Positions 21,656-33,862 of a stretch of 64,000 bases of DNA are shown here, one piece after another. This stretch comes from Brachypterus glaber. Lineage: Eukaryota; Arthropoda; Insecta; Coleoptera; Kateretidae. Under the pieces are notes generated by a model, which ran no database searches, had not been told where the DNA came from, and was given only the letters and a program-made list of their open reading frames with translations. The DNA lies in the NCBI GenBank assembly GCA_958510825.1, contig OY294050.1, positions 2,829,340 through 2,893,339 of the forward strand, written 5' to 3'. Position 1 is the first letter of the stretch. Each line of letters starts with the position of its first letter. A program made the translations under genes and the position numbers.

Positions 21656-22828
21656 TGGATGGAGGTGTCGATATGTGTACAAAGAAAAACGATTACTGGA
21701 ACCAAGTACGAAATTTTTAGATCAAATGGTTCAAAAGTTTGTTTATCCGAAAGCATTTTAAGTACTTAAAACAAATGTTTTGATTAATTAAAGTTAAATA
21801 CGTATCTTACTTAGACCAAGATGTTAAAACCTGAATTAAGTAGGGATTAATTTGAATAATAAAGGAGGGTATCGTATTTTGGGCTAAATCGCATGCAACG
21901 ATAAGATTTTGCATGCTTATAGATACATAAAAAATAAATACTTAGCCAGCCCTTTTTACATCCCGGAACATAATTTAATTAATTATTTTAATTACGAATT
22001 GTGACATATGTTAATGCTGGACTATAGTTGAACTGTCAAATGTCATGTCATTAAAATAAAAATAACTTTGCAAAGTATGCCAGGTAAACTTCCATTGACT
22101 GTTAAATTAATATGCTATAAAATACACAATTTGTAAGTGGGCTAAAATTATCTGGTAGTTTCTTAAGTTTCAGTGAGATTATGGAGCTATTTTTGAGGTA
22201 TTTATACTAATAACATTGTAAAGCAAGTTACATAGACAATTTCCCCTGTAGAAGAAAGTCAGAATTGCAAAAGGAACGTCAAAAGTAGTAAGGTGGCTTA
22301 CTATAAACTTAATTCTCATTTAAATAGAAAGTATGCATGTACACTGTACAGTTTACAGTGTACTTATATTGTTTGCAGATTGTATCGCGAGGCGCATACA
22401 ATGTACCTAGAGGTTTCTAGGTGCTACATGTTTGGACTCTCAAATGGGTATACAGTGTAACCTATTTACCTTTCAAGAAGACATACGTGAGCTCATGTGA
22501 GATGCCAAATGCATGAATCAGAGTGGAAATTTTAGAGAATTAGGTAGTCGTCAAAGCAGTTTGAAAGAGTATTAACAAGCACACGGATAGAATTTTAAAA
22601 AAGTATTAATACAAATTGTTGTTACGTATCAAATGCAATTTTTTTTATATTAATTAAAAACTATATTTCAAAACATACATTATGACATAAAATATAATGC
22701 AGATTTTGTTCATTTAAAACCAATATTTTGCCATATTATCCAAGAAAAATTTCTAAGTTTTTATATTATAAACTATTGGTGGTAGATAACGAAATTAAAT
22801 GTTTTATTTTACTTTTAAGTTTCATTGG
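21656..22828. other. Unassigned; 10-bp-arm hairpin at 22339-22364
   Basis: GTACACTGTA faces TACAGTGTAC across a 4-nt loop within otherwise unremarkable sequence. The 63-codon frame at 22728 is partly inside the next foldback. Confidence 0.4.
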
Positions 22829-23432
22829 GGATAATTTGACCCCACCAGAACGGTGGTTTGACCTTTCAATGAAATACACACTCTCTGTTTTTTTTTGTAA
22901 TCAAAAGGGTTTCGTTTAGAAAGTTTAAATTCAAATTTTCACCCCTGTGCGATTTTTTTTGCATAGTTATGTTCAAAAATGTTTTTTTTTTCCTTTTGGT
23001 TCACATCTCGGCTTCTATTAGTCGCTCATCAAAAAGTGAACATGATTTTTGTTCATTATTGAACTTTTTTTGCTTAAAGAATCAGAAAAAAGCCTCAGAG
23101 AGTTGAAAATTGGCAAAAGTTGAAACTTTAATGCTCTGTAACTTTTTTTTCTGAATGTTTAAACAAAAAATAGTTAAAAAAATAAGAAAAGAAAAAAAAA
23201 AGAATTCAATAACGAACAAAAATCATTTTTACTTTTTGTTGAGCGACGAATAGAAGCCGAGATATGAACCAAAAGCAAAAAAAAAACCGTTTTTGCACAT
23301 ATTATGTTAAACGATGCAGAAAAAAATCGAACAGGGGTGCAAATTTGGATTTTTATGCAAACCCCTTTCGATTAAAAACAAACGGAGAGTGTGCCTTTTA
23401 TTGCAAGGTGAGGCCCTTACACACGACCGTTC
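22829..23432. mobile_element. Long foldback element, arms of about 230-240 bp
   Basis: Left arm 22829-23070 and right arm 23200-23432 are imperfect inverted copies. Paired landmarks are ACACTCTCTGTTT / AAACGGAGAGTGT, CACCCCTGTGCGATTTTTTT / AAAAAAATCGAACAGGGGTG, CTTTTGGTTCA / TGAACCAAAAG, and TCTCGGCTTCTATT / AATAGAAGCCGAGA. The loop is about 130 bp. No coding capacity. Confidence 0.8.
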
Positions 23433-24854
23433 GACCTGGCTAATAGCTTTATCGGTGCATGCTTCTAAGAGCCTTAAATGACATCTTGTTAGTAACAGGT
23501 ATTGCTTTTTTTACTCCCAGAGCTCTATTAAAGAATAAAAAGAGCTTCTTCATGAAAAGTAACGTAATCGACTCGATTTAGGACTTTATTATCTATTAGT
23601 TTATCTCTGATATATCAGTTATATTCCCCAAATGTCTGTAAAAAGGCAAGCTTCGTACAATTTGGGTTATTCACATCAAGTTTCTGCTTATATACCATTA
23701 CAGATAAGATTTAGCCCCTTAAGCTAACTGCTACGAAATCGATACCATGCGACGCTGATAGCAAATACACAAAATAGGCTGGCTCAAAATATTTAAATTT
23801 TGTCTATTTAGTTAAATTACTTGATGTTTTTATTGGTTAGACTTTTTCGGTAGTTCTGTTTTGTATTACACTTACTCAAATCTACCAAAACAAAGAAGTA
23901 TGCTGTGGAAGTACTGAGCGCGTCTCGACATTTCTAGAAAGCGAACTGCTTACATCAAACCTTTCTGCTACATTGCCAAGTTTAAAGAAAAAAAATCGCC
24001 TTGCAGATGGCAAAGTTGTAGCCTCTGGGCAAAGTTGTCAGGTTTTACGGTATGTAAAATTTACCTGGAAGAAAATATCCTGTTATAAATGTTCTCCAGC
24101 TCTTAAACTACTACTATATTTTGATTTAAACACTATAAAATATAATTTAGCGTCAAAGATTATTTTGATCGAAGACAAGAGCACCGAGCTTTTCCTTACA
24201 CCAAGCTTTTGTGACAAGCGAGAGTACTTTATGTAAATCACTCAAACTTTATGATGAAAATTTAAAACAAAAATAGTATGCTCCTCCATTTATCACTTTT
24301 CTAAGTGGAGGCGAATGTTTTCTCCCATATTCTAGATAATACGCGTTTGTTTGTTTATAAAACAAAAGACACTCTTTCAAAATATTATGGCACTTTCTTG
24401 ACAGCTGGTAAGAGTTTTAAGGTTATTTTATTGTGAAACATCTACAAAGTATTCTATAAGGCATAAATAAAAAGGCTTAACCTTTAAAATTATTTTTTCT
24501 CTGCCAGTTATTTTTTATTATTAATTTTTTTTTATTAATAATGATTCCAGAATTATGTTCTTTTTTTTAACCCGAAAGTTTCTTGTTCTATAAAATTTCT
24601 GCAGGAAAATTAGGGGTCATTTAAAAAAAAATATGTATATATAATTTTTTTTGTCCACGTTGAAAAAAAAACAAAATATATATGTGTGAGTTGAGGACCT
24701 GTTTGGATTGGTCAAAATTAAATTTTTGAGATTTGTAAGGTTTTCCTTGAAAATGCTTGCCTTACTTACTTTAATTAAAGAGTTTCTGAAGAACCTAACG
24801 TTGTTTTTTTTTTGATATTTGACTTTTGAAAATTAGGAAATTTTAGATAAATTC
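23433..24854. other. Unassigned, possibly unique sequence
   Basis: No repeat matches within the window. A plus-strand frame of 87 codons (23973-24236) has mixed composition and includes SGQSCQVLRYVKFTWK, but no family resemblance, no splice support and no neighbouring exon; I do not call it a gene. Confidence 0.35.
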
Positions 24855-25268
24855 AATGGCGAATTCTCCCGTTAGATTAGACAGGGACAAAAGTTCTACC
24901 CAAAAAGGATAGAAGACATACATACACTCCCACTTCCACCCAACCAAACAAATTCTGTATTTGTTCTTTGTTGAACAAATACAATATTAACTTGGCCGGG
25001 CGAAATGTGTTACTATAATATTTTTATTAAAGAAATAACTGGCGCCATCTAAATTTTAGTAGAATTATCTTATTCTACAGATTCACATTAGCTGTGTTCG
25101 TTCGTGCCACTCAGAGCTACAGTTTCCGGCCAACCAAATAAATACTGTATTTGTTGTATAAAAAACAAATACAGTATTTATTTGGTTGGCTGGAAAGTGT
25201 AGCACAAATGAGATAGAGATAGGGTAGACGTCTTTTGTTTCATAATTCTAGTTGTACAGAGCTCCATT
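24855..25268 (-). mobile_element. Double-hairpin MITE P, copy 3
   Basis: Inverted orientation relative to the first two copies; AATGGCGAATTCTCCC at the left and GAGCTCCATT at the right. Both hairpins are retained. Confidence 0.9.
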
Positions 25269-25359
25269 ACAAGAAACTAAGTCATTACAGCAAAAAATCT
25301 CATCTGTACAATAAAAAAACCTCATCTTAATGTCTCTAACAATAACTGATAATTTCTTC

Positions 25360-26139
25360 TCAAAGTTTTGCCTGCAAATGCAAAATATATTGCTCAGGAT
25401 TTTAAATGGGAAACCCACATTACCAACATAGTTAAAAAAGCAAACAGCTTCACATACCTCATTTCAAAGGCCTTTAAAAATCCTAGTCCTGAGATGATAC
25501 TTAAAATTCATAAATTATACGTTCGTCCCAAACTTGAATATGCACAAAGCCTGTGGAGTCCTTATTTTGCCAAGGATATAGATGTTTTGGAGAAAGTGCA
25601 AAGAAGAATAACTAAAATACCAACTATTCTCAAAGACCTGTCCTATGAAACCCGCCTAGAAAGGCTTCATCTACCAACTCTGAACCAACGAAGACTGCGC
25701 GGTGATTTGATTGAAACGTTTAAGATTGTTAATGGTTTTTATAAGTGTAACTTGGATGTTTTTCAATTTCCTCAAAATCACCAACAACTTAGAGGTCACA
25801 ATAAAAAACTTTTGAAAGAAAAATGTGCTAAATTACTTCGGAGAAATTTTTTGTCTAATCGTGTAGTCTACAATTGGAACAGGTTGAGTGAGGAAACAGT
25901 TAATTCAACTTCAGTTAACCAATTCAAAAACAGACTGGATAGAGAAATAATTTCATGGAACAGTACCTTTGTCCACTACACTTTGTGATAACCTTTTTTT
26001 TTTTTATGTGATATTAACTGTGATAATTTTAAAACTTAAATTGTGATAAAACTGTACGAAATATCTTTGAACTCAAAGCAATAGTCTCATCGTTTATACA
26101 AACGCTTACTATTGCCAACTATAATAATAATAATAATTA
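25360..26139 (+). pseudogene. CR1-like LINE, 3' part of the reverse transcriptase ORF
   Basis: A 206-codon open frame ends at 25988. Landmarks in order: FKWETHITNIVKKAN, KLYVRPKLEYAQSLWSPYF, LEKVQRRITK, LSYETRLERLHLPTL, RRLRGDLIETFKI, FLSNRVVYNWNRLSEE, SVNQFKNRLD. This is the CR1 C-terminal layout. It is open throughout but lacks the polymerase core, so it is a 5'-truncated copy. The 3' UTR holds four spaced copies of TGTGATA and ends in (TAA)n at about 26124-26139. It starts about 90 bp right of a P MITE. Confidence 0.85.
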
Positions 26140-26379
26140 TATAACATAAATTATTTCGAATAAATCCTCAATTCGTGTTTTATGATGAACTTAAAAAACA
26201 GACCACATGGACGGGAATATAAAAAATAAACACTGTGTATATCTTAGAATATATAACGTTTCAAAAAAAATCACGAAATACAAGGAAATATGTGGAGCAT
26301 TTACGCAAAACCTAACAACTCCACTACTTTATATTTCATAAAAAAACCGATTTTTTAGTTTTATTTATTTTCATTAATA

Positions 26380-26825
26380 TTCTATCGGACTTGTCAATTT
26401 TTGATCAAGTCACGCGGGACTTGTTAAGTTTTGTTGATAATCTACATTGGACTTGATAAGTTAAAAAAAAAGAATTAAACAAATTCAGCTGGACTTGTTC
26501 ACTTTAGGTTCCAAATAGCATTATGTAAAACCTAGATACTACAGGACTTGTTTGGTTTTGTTTGTGTTTTAATACTAACATTGATTTTAATCAGAGGGAA
26601 AACTGTGAATAACTGTGATTTTGTTGGTACACGTCGATTAATTACTATGGACTATTGTGCCTCTCACTTGCGCGCAACCTGCCTTATGACGCTCCTTCTA
26701 AAGCAGTCGTTGCATTTTCGCCATTGGGATTAATATTCGTAAAATTTATGTAAAAAACCACCGATACCTTACCTAGTATCACTTATGATATTACCCCTGA
26801 ACATATGTAGACTTGTTAAGTTTTG
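26380..26825 (+). repeat. Irregular array of GGACTTGTTAAGTTTTG-like motifs
   Basis: GGACTTG begins at 26387, 26417, 26449, 26491 and 26544, and a TAGACTTGTTAAGTTTTG variant starts at about 26808. The first five are 30, 32, 42 and 53 bp apart. The following bases (WTAAGTTTTG) are partly conserved. No hairpin or frame explains them. Confidence 0.6.
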
Positions 26826-27479
26826 CGTGAATGCTCCCCATATAAAAAATACCACTATGATTTATGACCCAAAACAAAGCTTCCTCAGGACTCTTGAGAC
26901 AAGAAAAGCAAAAATTAGGGCAAACTTTGTTTACCAATATTTCTCCAACTTTAAAATCATCCTTCTTTTCACGTCTCTATGGAGGACAACATTTCAGATT
27001 TTATGCGGCTTAGTATAAATATGGGTTTTTGTAAGAAAATGTACCCAGTAACTACAGATAAGGGTGTGTATCGGATTTTAAACTAAACATGCAATAGTAT
27101 ATTATGCACCGAGTACGAGAAGCTAGTTTTTAGCGCACTGAAATGGTTTGCGTCGATGTGCGTATACCATTTTTCCTACGACCTAAACATTAAAAAAATA
27201 AAACGCAAAAATTATCTTAAAATTAAAAAAAAAATTAAAAAAGTCCAAACCAAGAATTTTTTGTCTAGGACGATTTTTGAAATTTTTGAAAATTCTAAAC
27301 TAATATTATTCTAGCGCAAGCGCTGTGAATTATATAATAGCGCCAATAATAGCGCATGTGACAGAGACAATAATAAGACTGTAAGTAAGTAAAAGGTTAT
27401 GGCTGAAATAAGGGTGCAAGATGTTTATGCACAAAAGACCCATGTGCAATTCTTTTCTCTAAACTTTTGGAATAGCACT

Positions 27480-27790
27480 AAAACAATACAATACCATACA
27501 ATATAAGTTTTATCAGGCATGGTACTGCCTTTCAAATCACTGCGACCAATGAAATCTATTGTGAATCCCCTTTGCAATTTAGTCCACATTAAACTTTAGG
27601 CTTCCAAAGAAGCCTAAGAGGTTTTTGGGGGCTGCTTAAGATATATCTGCAGGTCCTGGGTTCTAGATATTGTAGCCTTTTGCGAGCAATGGCTTCGCAG
27701 AAGCACATAATGTGTTCGGCCGTTTCTGGTGCTTCTGAGCATAGACGACAGTATCCGCATGGGCCATTTTCTCGTGGTAGTACATAAGTT
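27480..27790 (-). pseudogene. 3' end of an RNase-H-type LINE, copy 1
   Basis: On the minus strand: GYCRLCSEAPETAEHIMCF with a C-x2-C-x8-H-x4-C zinc-knuckle pattern, then CEAIARKRLQYLE, KPLRLLWKPKV and a stop. This cysteine motif lies at the C-terminus of several insect LINEs after the RNase H domain. It ends on the left in a short TATTG-type tail. The copy at 51540-52021 also preserves part of the RNase H region. Confidence 0.75.
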
Positions 27791-28109
27791 ATCGATCAGA
27801 GCCTGGAGTTTCTGGAGTTATTAGCCTAGGAAGTACATTACTACATGCTAAACTACCCTTTGAAAGTTTCTCGACCGCAATTTTGTGTCATCTTCTCCTT
27901 TGTCATAATATAATCACCACTGTTTGCAAAATACTTATAAAATTATCCTGGATAGATAATTTTCTGGCCAGGATAGTTAATAATTAATTTAATAAACATC
28001 CTTTAAGATATGGAATATTTATCCTTGGAAAATTTTGCTTATCAGTTTTCTTGCCTTTTTAGTAGTTTTATCAAATTAGAATAATGCACAACACTTTAAT
28101 GAGTTAAAG

Positions 28110-28166
28110 TTGGATTTTTACTCCCTTCTCGTGTTATTATTTTTCTTTTTTATCACATCTTCTTTG

Positions 28167-28197
<31 letters not shown>

Positions 28198-28352
28198 CTT
28201 CTTCTTCTTCTTCTTCTTCTTCTTCTTCTTCTTCTTCTTCTTCTTCTTCTTTTTCTTATTCTTGTTTTTCTTCCTTTTCTTTTTTTTTCTTCTTCTTTTT
28301 CTTCTTCTTCTTATTTCTTCTTCCTATTCTTATTTTTTTTTTTTTTTTTTTT
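28110..28352. repeat. (CTT)n microsatellite and polypyrimidine tract
   Basis: Pure CTT repeats at about 28168-28251 followed by about 100 bp of T-rich/CTT sequence. The apparent 94-codon serine-rich frame here is a translation of the microsatellite and is not a gene. Confidence 0.95.
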
Positions 28353-28554
28353 ATTAAAATTTTAAATACATGTTATACATCCTTTAAATGTTGAAGATGT
28401 AAGGGACTTACCTAAACAAATCTGTTTGTGCTGTGAGACCCTTTCACTTCATACATTTACATAATTATTAATTAGTTCGTTAAGATATTTGTTTTTTATA
28501 AAATATATGATAACATCCATTATTATTTAATACTATATAGATCATGGAGAGGGT

Positions 28555-28616
<62 letters not shown>

Positions 28617-28620
28617 TGGG
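28555..28620. repeat. (GC)4 then (GA)n microsatellite
   Basis: GCGCGCGCGA followed by about 24 GA units and a G-rich end. Confidence 0.95.
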
Positions 28621-29180
28621 GAGAGAAAAAATATATCTTATCTATCTTATCTACATCATAGTATTTCGTATTTTTGTTTTAAAACCTTTCTGACTACTTG
28701 ACTAAATATTGAAAGAAATAATGTAATTTAATGAAACAAATCAAAGTAGGATATATTATAATTTTATTGCATAAAAGTAAATATCAGTGGTTTTATTTGA
28801 AATAAACCTTTTAAATGTTTTAATTTATCTCGGGTTTATGTAAGAGGCTATATAAAATAAAATAAAAAACTTTTTATGAAGTAGTAAAACCATAATTCCA
28901 GAGTGAAAATAAATTGCTACGAGGTATCGCGAGAAAATTCTAAGGGTATTTTTTAAGTAGATTTTCTCAGAAACAAGTTTTCTTTCATGGATTGTTTGGC
29001 TAGAGGTAAGAAACTTTTTTTTTCTCTCCGGCAAGTTTCTCGGCGGAAACCTTACAAACACAACCTAATCCTAATTATATTTACTGCTTTGTTTTACATA
29101 GTATAACTTCTCACATTTTTTTTTATTGGGAAACATTTTTTAAACAGCATACTGTAATGTGTCATTTTGGAATTATGCTT
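28621..29180. other. Unassigned AT-rich sequence
   Basis: A 78-codon minus frame (28825-29061) has no recognisable features. Confidence 0.35.
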
Positions 29181-29603
29181 CACGGAAAGAAATTAGTGGG
29201 CTCTGCGCTATACATTATAAGATATTTGGTAACAGTGGCAAATTATAGTGATTTAAGCTATAGATTATAAGGGACACAATAACTAATAATGTTAAAAATA
29301 AATTGGAAACGATTATATATATTACAGACACGATTATATTTATTACAGGCACTATTATAAATTTACAGAAATTTTATTATATTATAAAAATTATTAGCAC
29401 GGACAATAATTAAATCTATTTAAGCTATAAATGCCATACTATTTGTTATATTTTATTATTCACTAAACAATTAAAGTATTTCATATAAATTTTTACACTG
29501 ACTGCCATAATTGTAAGAGAAAGCCTTGTATTTATATAATAAGCGATTATAATTTGCTTGGTATGTGTGTTATAGCGCTCCTAGCTATAATTTTTTTTCC
29601 GTG
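29181..29603. mobile_element. MITE Q, copy 2
   Basis: Near-identical to 6374-6798 along its full length with the same CACGGAAAG...CCGTG ends. Flanking bases are TT on both sides, so the target duplication, if any, is 2 bp here. Confidence 0.9.
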
Positions 29604-29633
29604 TTCTTCTTGCGCATTTCACGTGTTATAAGT

Positions 29634-29736
29634 ATACCCCGCCGAAAATCCGGTTATGAGTCATAAACGTTAAAAATAAACACAAAAACATATATATGTG
29701 TGTGTATGTTTATGGCCCGATTTTCGCGGTGTATGG
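29634..29736. mobile_element. Small foldback, ATACCCCGCCGAAAATC ends
   Basis: Left arm ATACCCCGCCGAAAATCCGG and the complement of CCCGATTTTCGCGGTGTAT pair imperfectly; the inner part ATAAAC...TATATATG / TGTGTATGTTTAT also pairs loosely. 103 bp. Confidence 0.6.
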
Positions 29737-30649
29737 TCATAATATATCAGGGGTCCTCTCATAAATCAACTATGCATTTTTAAAATTCCCAATATGTTAC
29801 TAGAAGTGGAAAAAAATGCATTGAAAAATAAGGTTAGAAATAACTTTCGACTTCCTATCCATTTGTAACTGAATATTTTTACAGTGTGGGTAAAATCAAC
29901 CAACTTTGTATACCATTTATTCGACAGTTAGTATTTAAGTATGGTTATTGTAGGATCAAAATTGAGAATATTGAAAGCACGTAAGCAAATTTAATGCACT
30001 TCAAACTAATCTACGGGGAGTATTACAAACAACTTATAATATCAGAAGGATTTATTATAACTTCGTTAAACCCGGGAATTATTATGCAGTTGGGAAGTTT
30101 TTAGGCACTCTATTGACTCAATGTTTATCTTAAAGTTAGTTTTTACATTGGATAACTTTGGGATTATTTTCTTTTCATTTATTTCTGGAATAATTTATTT
30201 TGCTATCACGAAGGAAAACTAACCCTTAGTCAGATTTTTCAGCTACACAAATCAGCCATTCCACAGAATTTGAAACCAAGATGAAAAATTAAAAATTGTT
30301 TATATGCCATACTTTTATTATGGAATATAATTGTTGAGGTCTAAATTTTACATTTCTAATTTAAAATTAATTTATTTTTTATTAATAGCCTAATAGAATT
30401 ATATTTTACACAGCATAAACGCACCCTAACAAAATTAATCAAAATTTATCCAATCAAAACACTTTTTTACGAAATTAAGTTACAGTTCGTTTCAAACCGG
30501 CCAAACAAGAAATTCCAGTTATAATTCATGTATTGTATTTAAGTAGTATTTTATTTTACAGTTAAATTTAGAGTTTTTTGATTCAAACTGTAAAAAAAGC
30601 TGTAAAAACACGACTATAATACAGTCAAGCGCTTTAAATTTACTTTTTG
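29737..30649. other. Unassigned AT-rich sequence
   Basis: No match within the window and no supported frame. Confidence 0.35.
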
Positions 30650-31075
30650 TATTTTGCGACTCTTATAAGCTCATAATCACACGCATTTTGCGTGTTCTTA
30701 TAGGCCCATAAGAGGTCTCTACTTTTTTTCTGTTGGGTCTGAAACATACAAAAGCCTATCTCTTGACGTTTTGCATGCAAATGTCAATGTCGATTTTAAG
30801 TTTAATTTTTTACAAAATTTTGTGTTTGGGTTGTTTTTTACCGTGTTAAAATTGTGGACTGGTTAATTGCAGTAAAAAAAGAAGAGATGACTGTAAAATT
30901 ATCAAAATATCATTTGTTTTTAGAACTTTAAACATAGTGTAAACTGTAATGCCAACCCAAAACAAAAATCCCTAAATCAGTCATCAATTTAAATGTAAGT
31001 TTTTTAAATTTTAGAGCAAAATAGAAAAAATTGTATAAAGCACTCGTTTCATAACACGTTTTTGGCAGGCGCCTA
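30650..31075 (+). repeat. Dispersed repeat S, copy 2
   Basis: CTTATAAGCTCATAATCACA, then the hairpin CACGCATTTTGCGTG and GGCCCATAAGAGG, down to CACTCGTTTCATAACACG. The best preserved of the three copies around the hairpin. Confidence 0.75.
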
Positions 31076-31315
31076 AAAATACTTAAGAAACTTGGCGATT
31101 TTAAGGAAAAATACAAAACCTGAAATAACTTTTAAATCATCAACAATTGGATAACAACATATATGGTTATTTTAATTCGAAATGACCTCCTTCGCCACCC
31201 CCTTTAGTTTGATCGTCTACTTTTGGGACACCCTGTATAGTAATTGAACTTAATTTTTTTTACAGACCGGTTAATATAACCTTAAACTTAGTCTATATTA
31301 TATTATATAACATGG

Positions 31316-31321
<6 letters not shown>

Positions 31322-31365
<44 letters not shown>
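31322..31365. repeat. (AT)n microsatellite
   Basis: About 22 AT units. Confidence 0.95.
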
Positions 31366-31366
<1 letters not shown>

Positions 31367-31916
31367 CCCATTTTTAAAAGGGTTTTATTTATCCCTTAGG
31401 ACCCTATATGTTAAACATAAAACGATCTGAATATTTCCACGTATAAAAATATTATGCTCGTATAAAATTTAAAACAGGAATTTTAATATTTTCTGGTCTA
31501 TATTATTTAAAGTATTTACATTTTTAACTTTCATATTTACATGATAATTTTTTATTTGAAATTTTGATTACGATTTTTTATGTATATGTGGAATACGGTT
31601 TAAGAATAATTTACATTTTAATTTTAGGCGTATGTTGGTTTGATTAGATTCATTATATTGAAATCATGTGAAATTATGCATATCTGCAAATATAAACTTT
31701 TCAGATAACGCAAAAAGCTATTATATTTCTGAGTCAAAAAATCTTTTTTAAAAGGTAAAACTTTCACAAAAAATTAATTAAAATTTAAAAGTAGAAATTC
31801 GATTTTTATATTATTTACGTCCAAACGTATTTCATTTACCAGTAAATTAACTTTTAAACTGATGTATACATACATTTTATCTGAAACTTTTTTGATTTTA
31901 GTGGGAAGTTAAATTA

Positions 31917-32885
31917 CACTAGGCAACACGGTCCTGGCCCTGACTGGAGTCATATGTTTTTTAACTAATTTTGGATCGCTGAGACCGAATCTAGCCTCAG
32001 AAAGTTTGTACTACCTCCGGTTTCTAAAAAAAACGAGACAAAAGTGGTAAAAATCATTATTTTAGCCCTCTTTTGTTCTAAAATCATGGGACATATTCTG
32101 AGGACAAATTTGGATTCGGCGATTAACTATTAGTTAAAAATTACCCATCTTATATTATGGTAACTTTAAATTTATAGGTAGAATAAATGGGGGAACTAGG
32201 GATTTTTTTTTAATAGATCCTACGACACAGCTAAGTAGGGGTGCATAAAGGGACAAGCTTAGTGTCGCGTACTCGTGCTCAAAAACGTCAAAAAGCATCA
32301 CTAGGGAGTCAAAAATAAACTAAAAATATGTTACGTAATATGGTATTTATGTAGTGAGTAACCTTTTTCTGATGAACTATTAAAAAAATGTTAAAATATA
32401 CGCAAAGGCCAAATTGCCTGTACTAAAATTTTAAAAAATAGACGAGCTGGATTTTTTTTAATGTCAAGTTTGGAACCTGCGCAAAATTAATTATTTTTAT
32501 ACATATTTTTGGAGAAAATATTATTTACAAATTAAGTCCTATAAATTTTTATATAAAAATAGTTTTTCCACAAATAAGCAATTAAATATACTCTGCACTT
32601 TAATTTTAAGGTTTTTATTTATTTTTTTGCATACTTACTGTGACAGAATATCCTTCGCATATGGATTTTTAAATTCCTGCTATTTTTTTAATGTACCCTA
32701 AAATTTTCAAAATCCTACTGTTTTTTTTTTAAGATTTTGAAAAAAAAACTTTCCTGGACTTATATGTCAATAATTTGAGTTGATCGAATTTTTCTAAGAT
32801 CAGATTCGGATCCTGCGCCCCCGAATTATTAAAAAAAAATTACTTTCAGATCAGGACAAAAAAAATTGCGATTTGTTGCCTAGTG
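31917..32885. mobile_element. CACTA-like (EnSpm-type) non-autonomous element
   Basis: It begins CACTAGGCAACA and ends TGTTGCCTAGTG, a perfect 12-bp inverted repeat starting with CACTA. It is flanked by TTA on both sides (31914-31916 and 32886-32888). CACTA ends plus a 3-bp duplication are the CACTA superfamily signature. The interior repeats a CAGATTCGGATCCTGCG / TTTGGAACCTGCG motif and has no transposase frame. 969 bp. Confidence 0.85.
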
Positions 32886-33179
32886 TTATCAGAAAATCCA
32901 GTTAACTAGATAAAATCAAAAAAACAAAATATAAATAGGCAATATACTGATAAAACTGTGTTCACTTTTATATGTCATGTTTCAATTTATATTAAAAGAA
33001 ATGTCAATGTTCAGCAATTTTTTAATAAAATTGATATATTTAGAGAATTTCAGATAGAATATTTGAAAAGTGCAAAGAAATATTTTATATATGTAAACGT
33101 ACAACAGAAAAGTTTCTTATTTGTCACATATTTAGGTAGGTAGGTATAACTACTTAAAACAAGTCAAAGTAAACTTTTT

Positions 33180-33360
33180 AAAGTTTTAAGTCTTTTCTGT
33201 TTTGTTTTTTTATTTTCTTCATCTTTTCTTCTTCTTCCTCTTCTTTTTTTCTTTTTTTTTCCTTTAATTTTTTTACTTCTTCTGCTCCTTTCTTCCTTCT
33301 TCTTCTTCTTCTTTTTCTTCTTCTTCTTATTCTTGTTTTCCTTCGTCTTTTTTTAGCAAA
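33180..33360. repeat. Polypyrimidine (TTC-rich) tract
   Basis: T/C-rich sequence with CTT repeats. Its minus-strand translation is a Lys/Glu/Arg-rich frame of 62 codons, which is an artefact of the tract. Confidence 0.9.
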
Positions 33361-33429
33361 AAACATGCCATCATAAAAAACTATATTAAAATTTAAATAT
33401 TCAACGTAAGAATAAGGGACACATGGAAC

Positions 33430-33862
33430 ATTTTTTAGCTTGAGATGTCACTTCCTTACTGTTTTTTGGCACAAAATGTTACTTCTTCTTAATTGCGTTT
33501 TTTTTAAACGGTGGCTCCTACAGTTTAACACTATAAGACATTTTTGATGTATTTTTAGTCAAGGAATCCACATTTTTTAGAAAAAATCCAAGGAAATACA
33601 CAATAAATTTTGGGGAAAAAAAGTGACATAGCCCCCCCCCCCCATTTTGTACGTCCCTGGTTAAAATAACGAAATAAAAATTACATAAGAATATAGCCTT
33701 TATCAATTTTAAGGCATGTGCAAAAAATTGATACTGTAGTTCATGGGGTTCCAGAAATATTAAATAAAAACTACAGGTACCCTTAGGAGGGTCGTATCTC
33801 CCTTAGGGCTCATTTCCCGACCAACCTTTATAGGAACTTTTTTTCATATTTTCGCATGGAGG
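33430..33862 (-). repeat. Family D relative, truncated
   Basis: Shares AAGGCATGTGCAAAAA, GGGTTCCAGAAATATTAAA, GTCGTATCTCCCTTAGGGC and CTTTATAGGAACTTTTTTT with 1434-1999, and TTTTTAGTCAAGGAATCC-type sequence with 44935-45639. It includes a C14 run at about 33633-33646. The terminus is lost on the right. Confidence 0.7.

Noticed and set aside
28110..28394. 94-codon serine-rich protein frame
   Set aside because: It is a translation of the (CTT)n microsatellite.
33178..33366. 62-codon Arg/Lys/Glu-rich protein frame on the minus strand
   Set aside because: It is a translation of a polypyrimidine tract.
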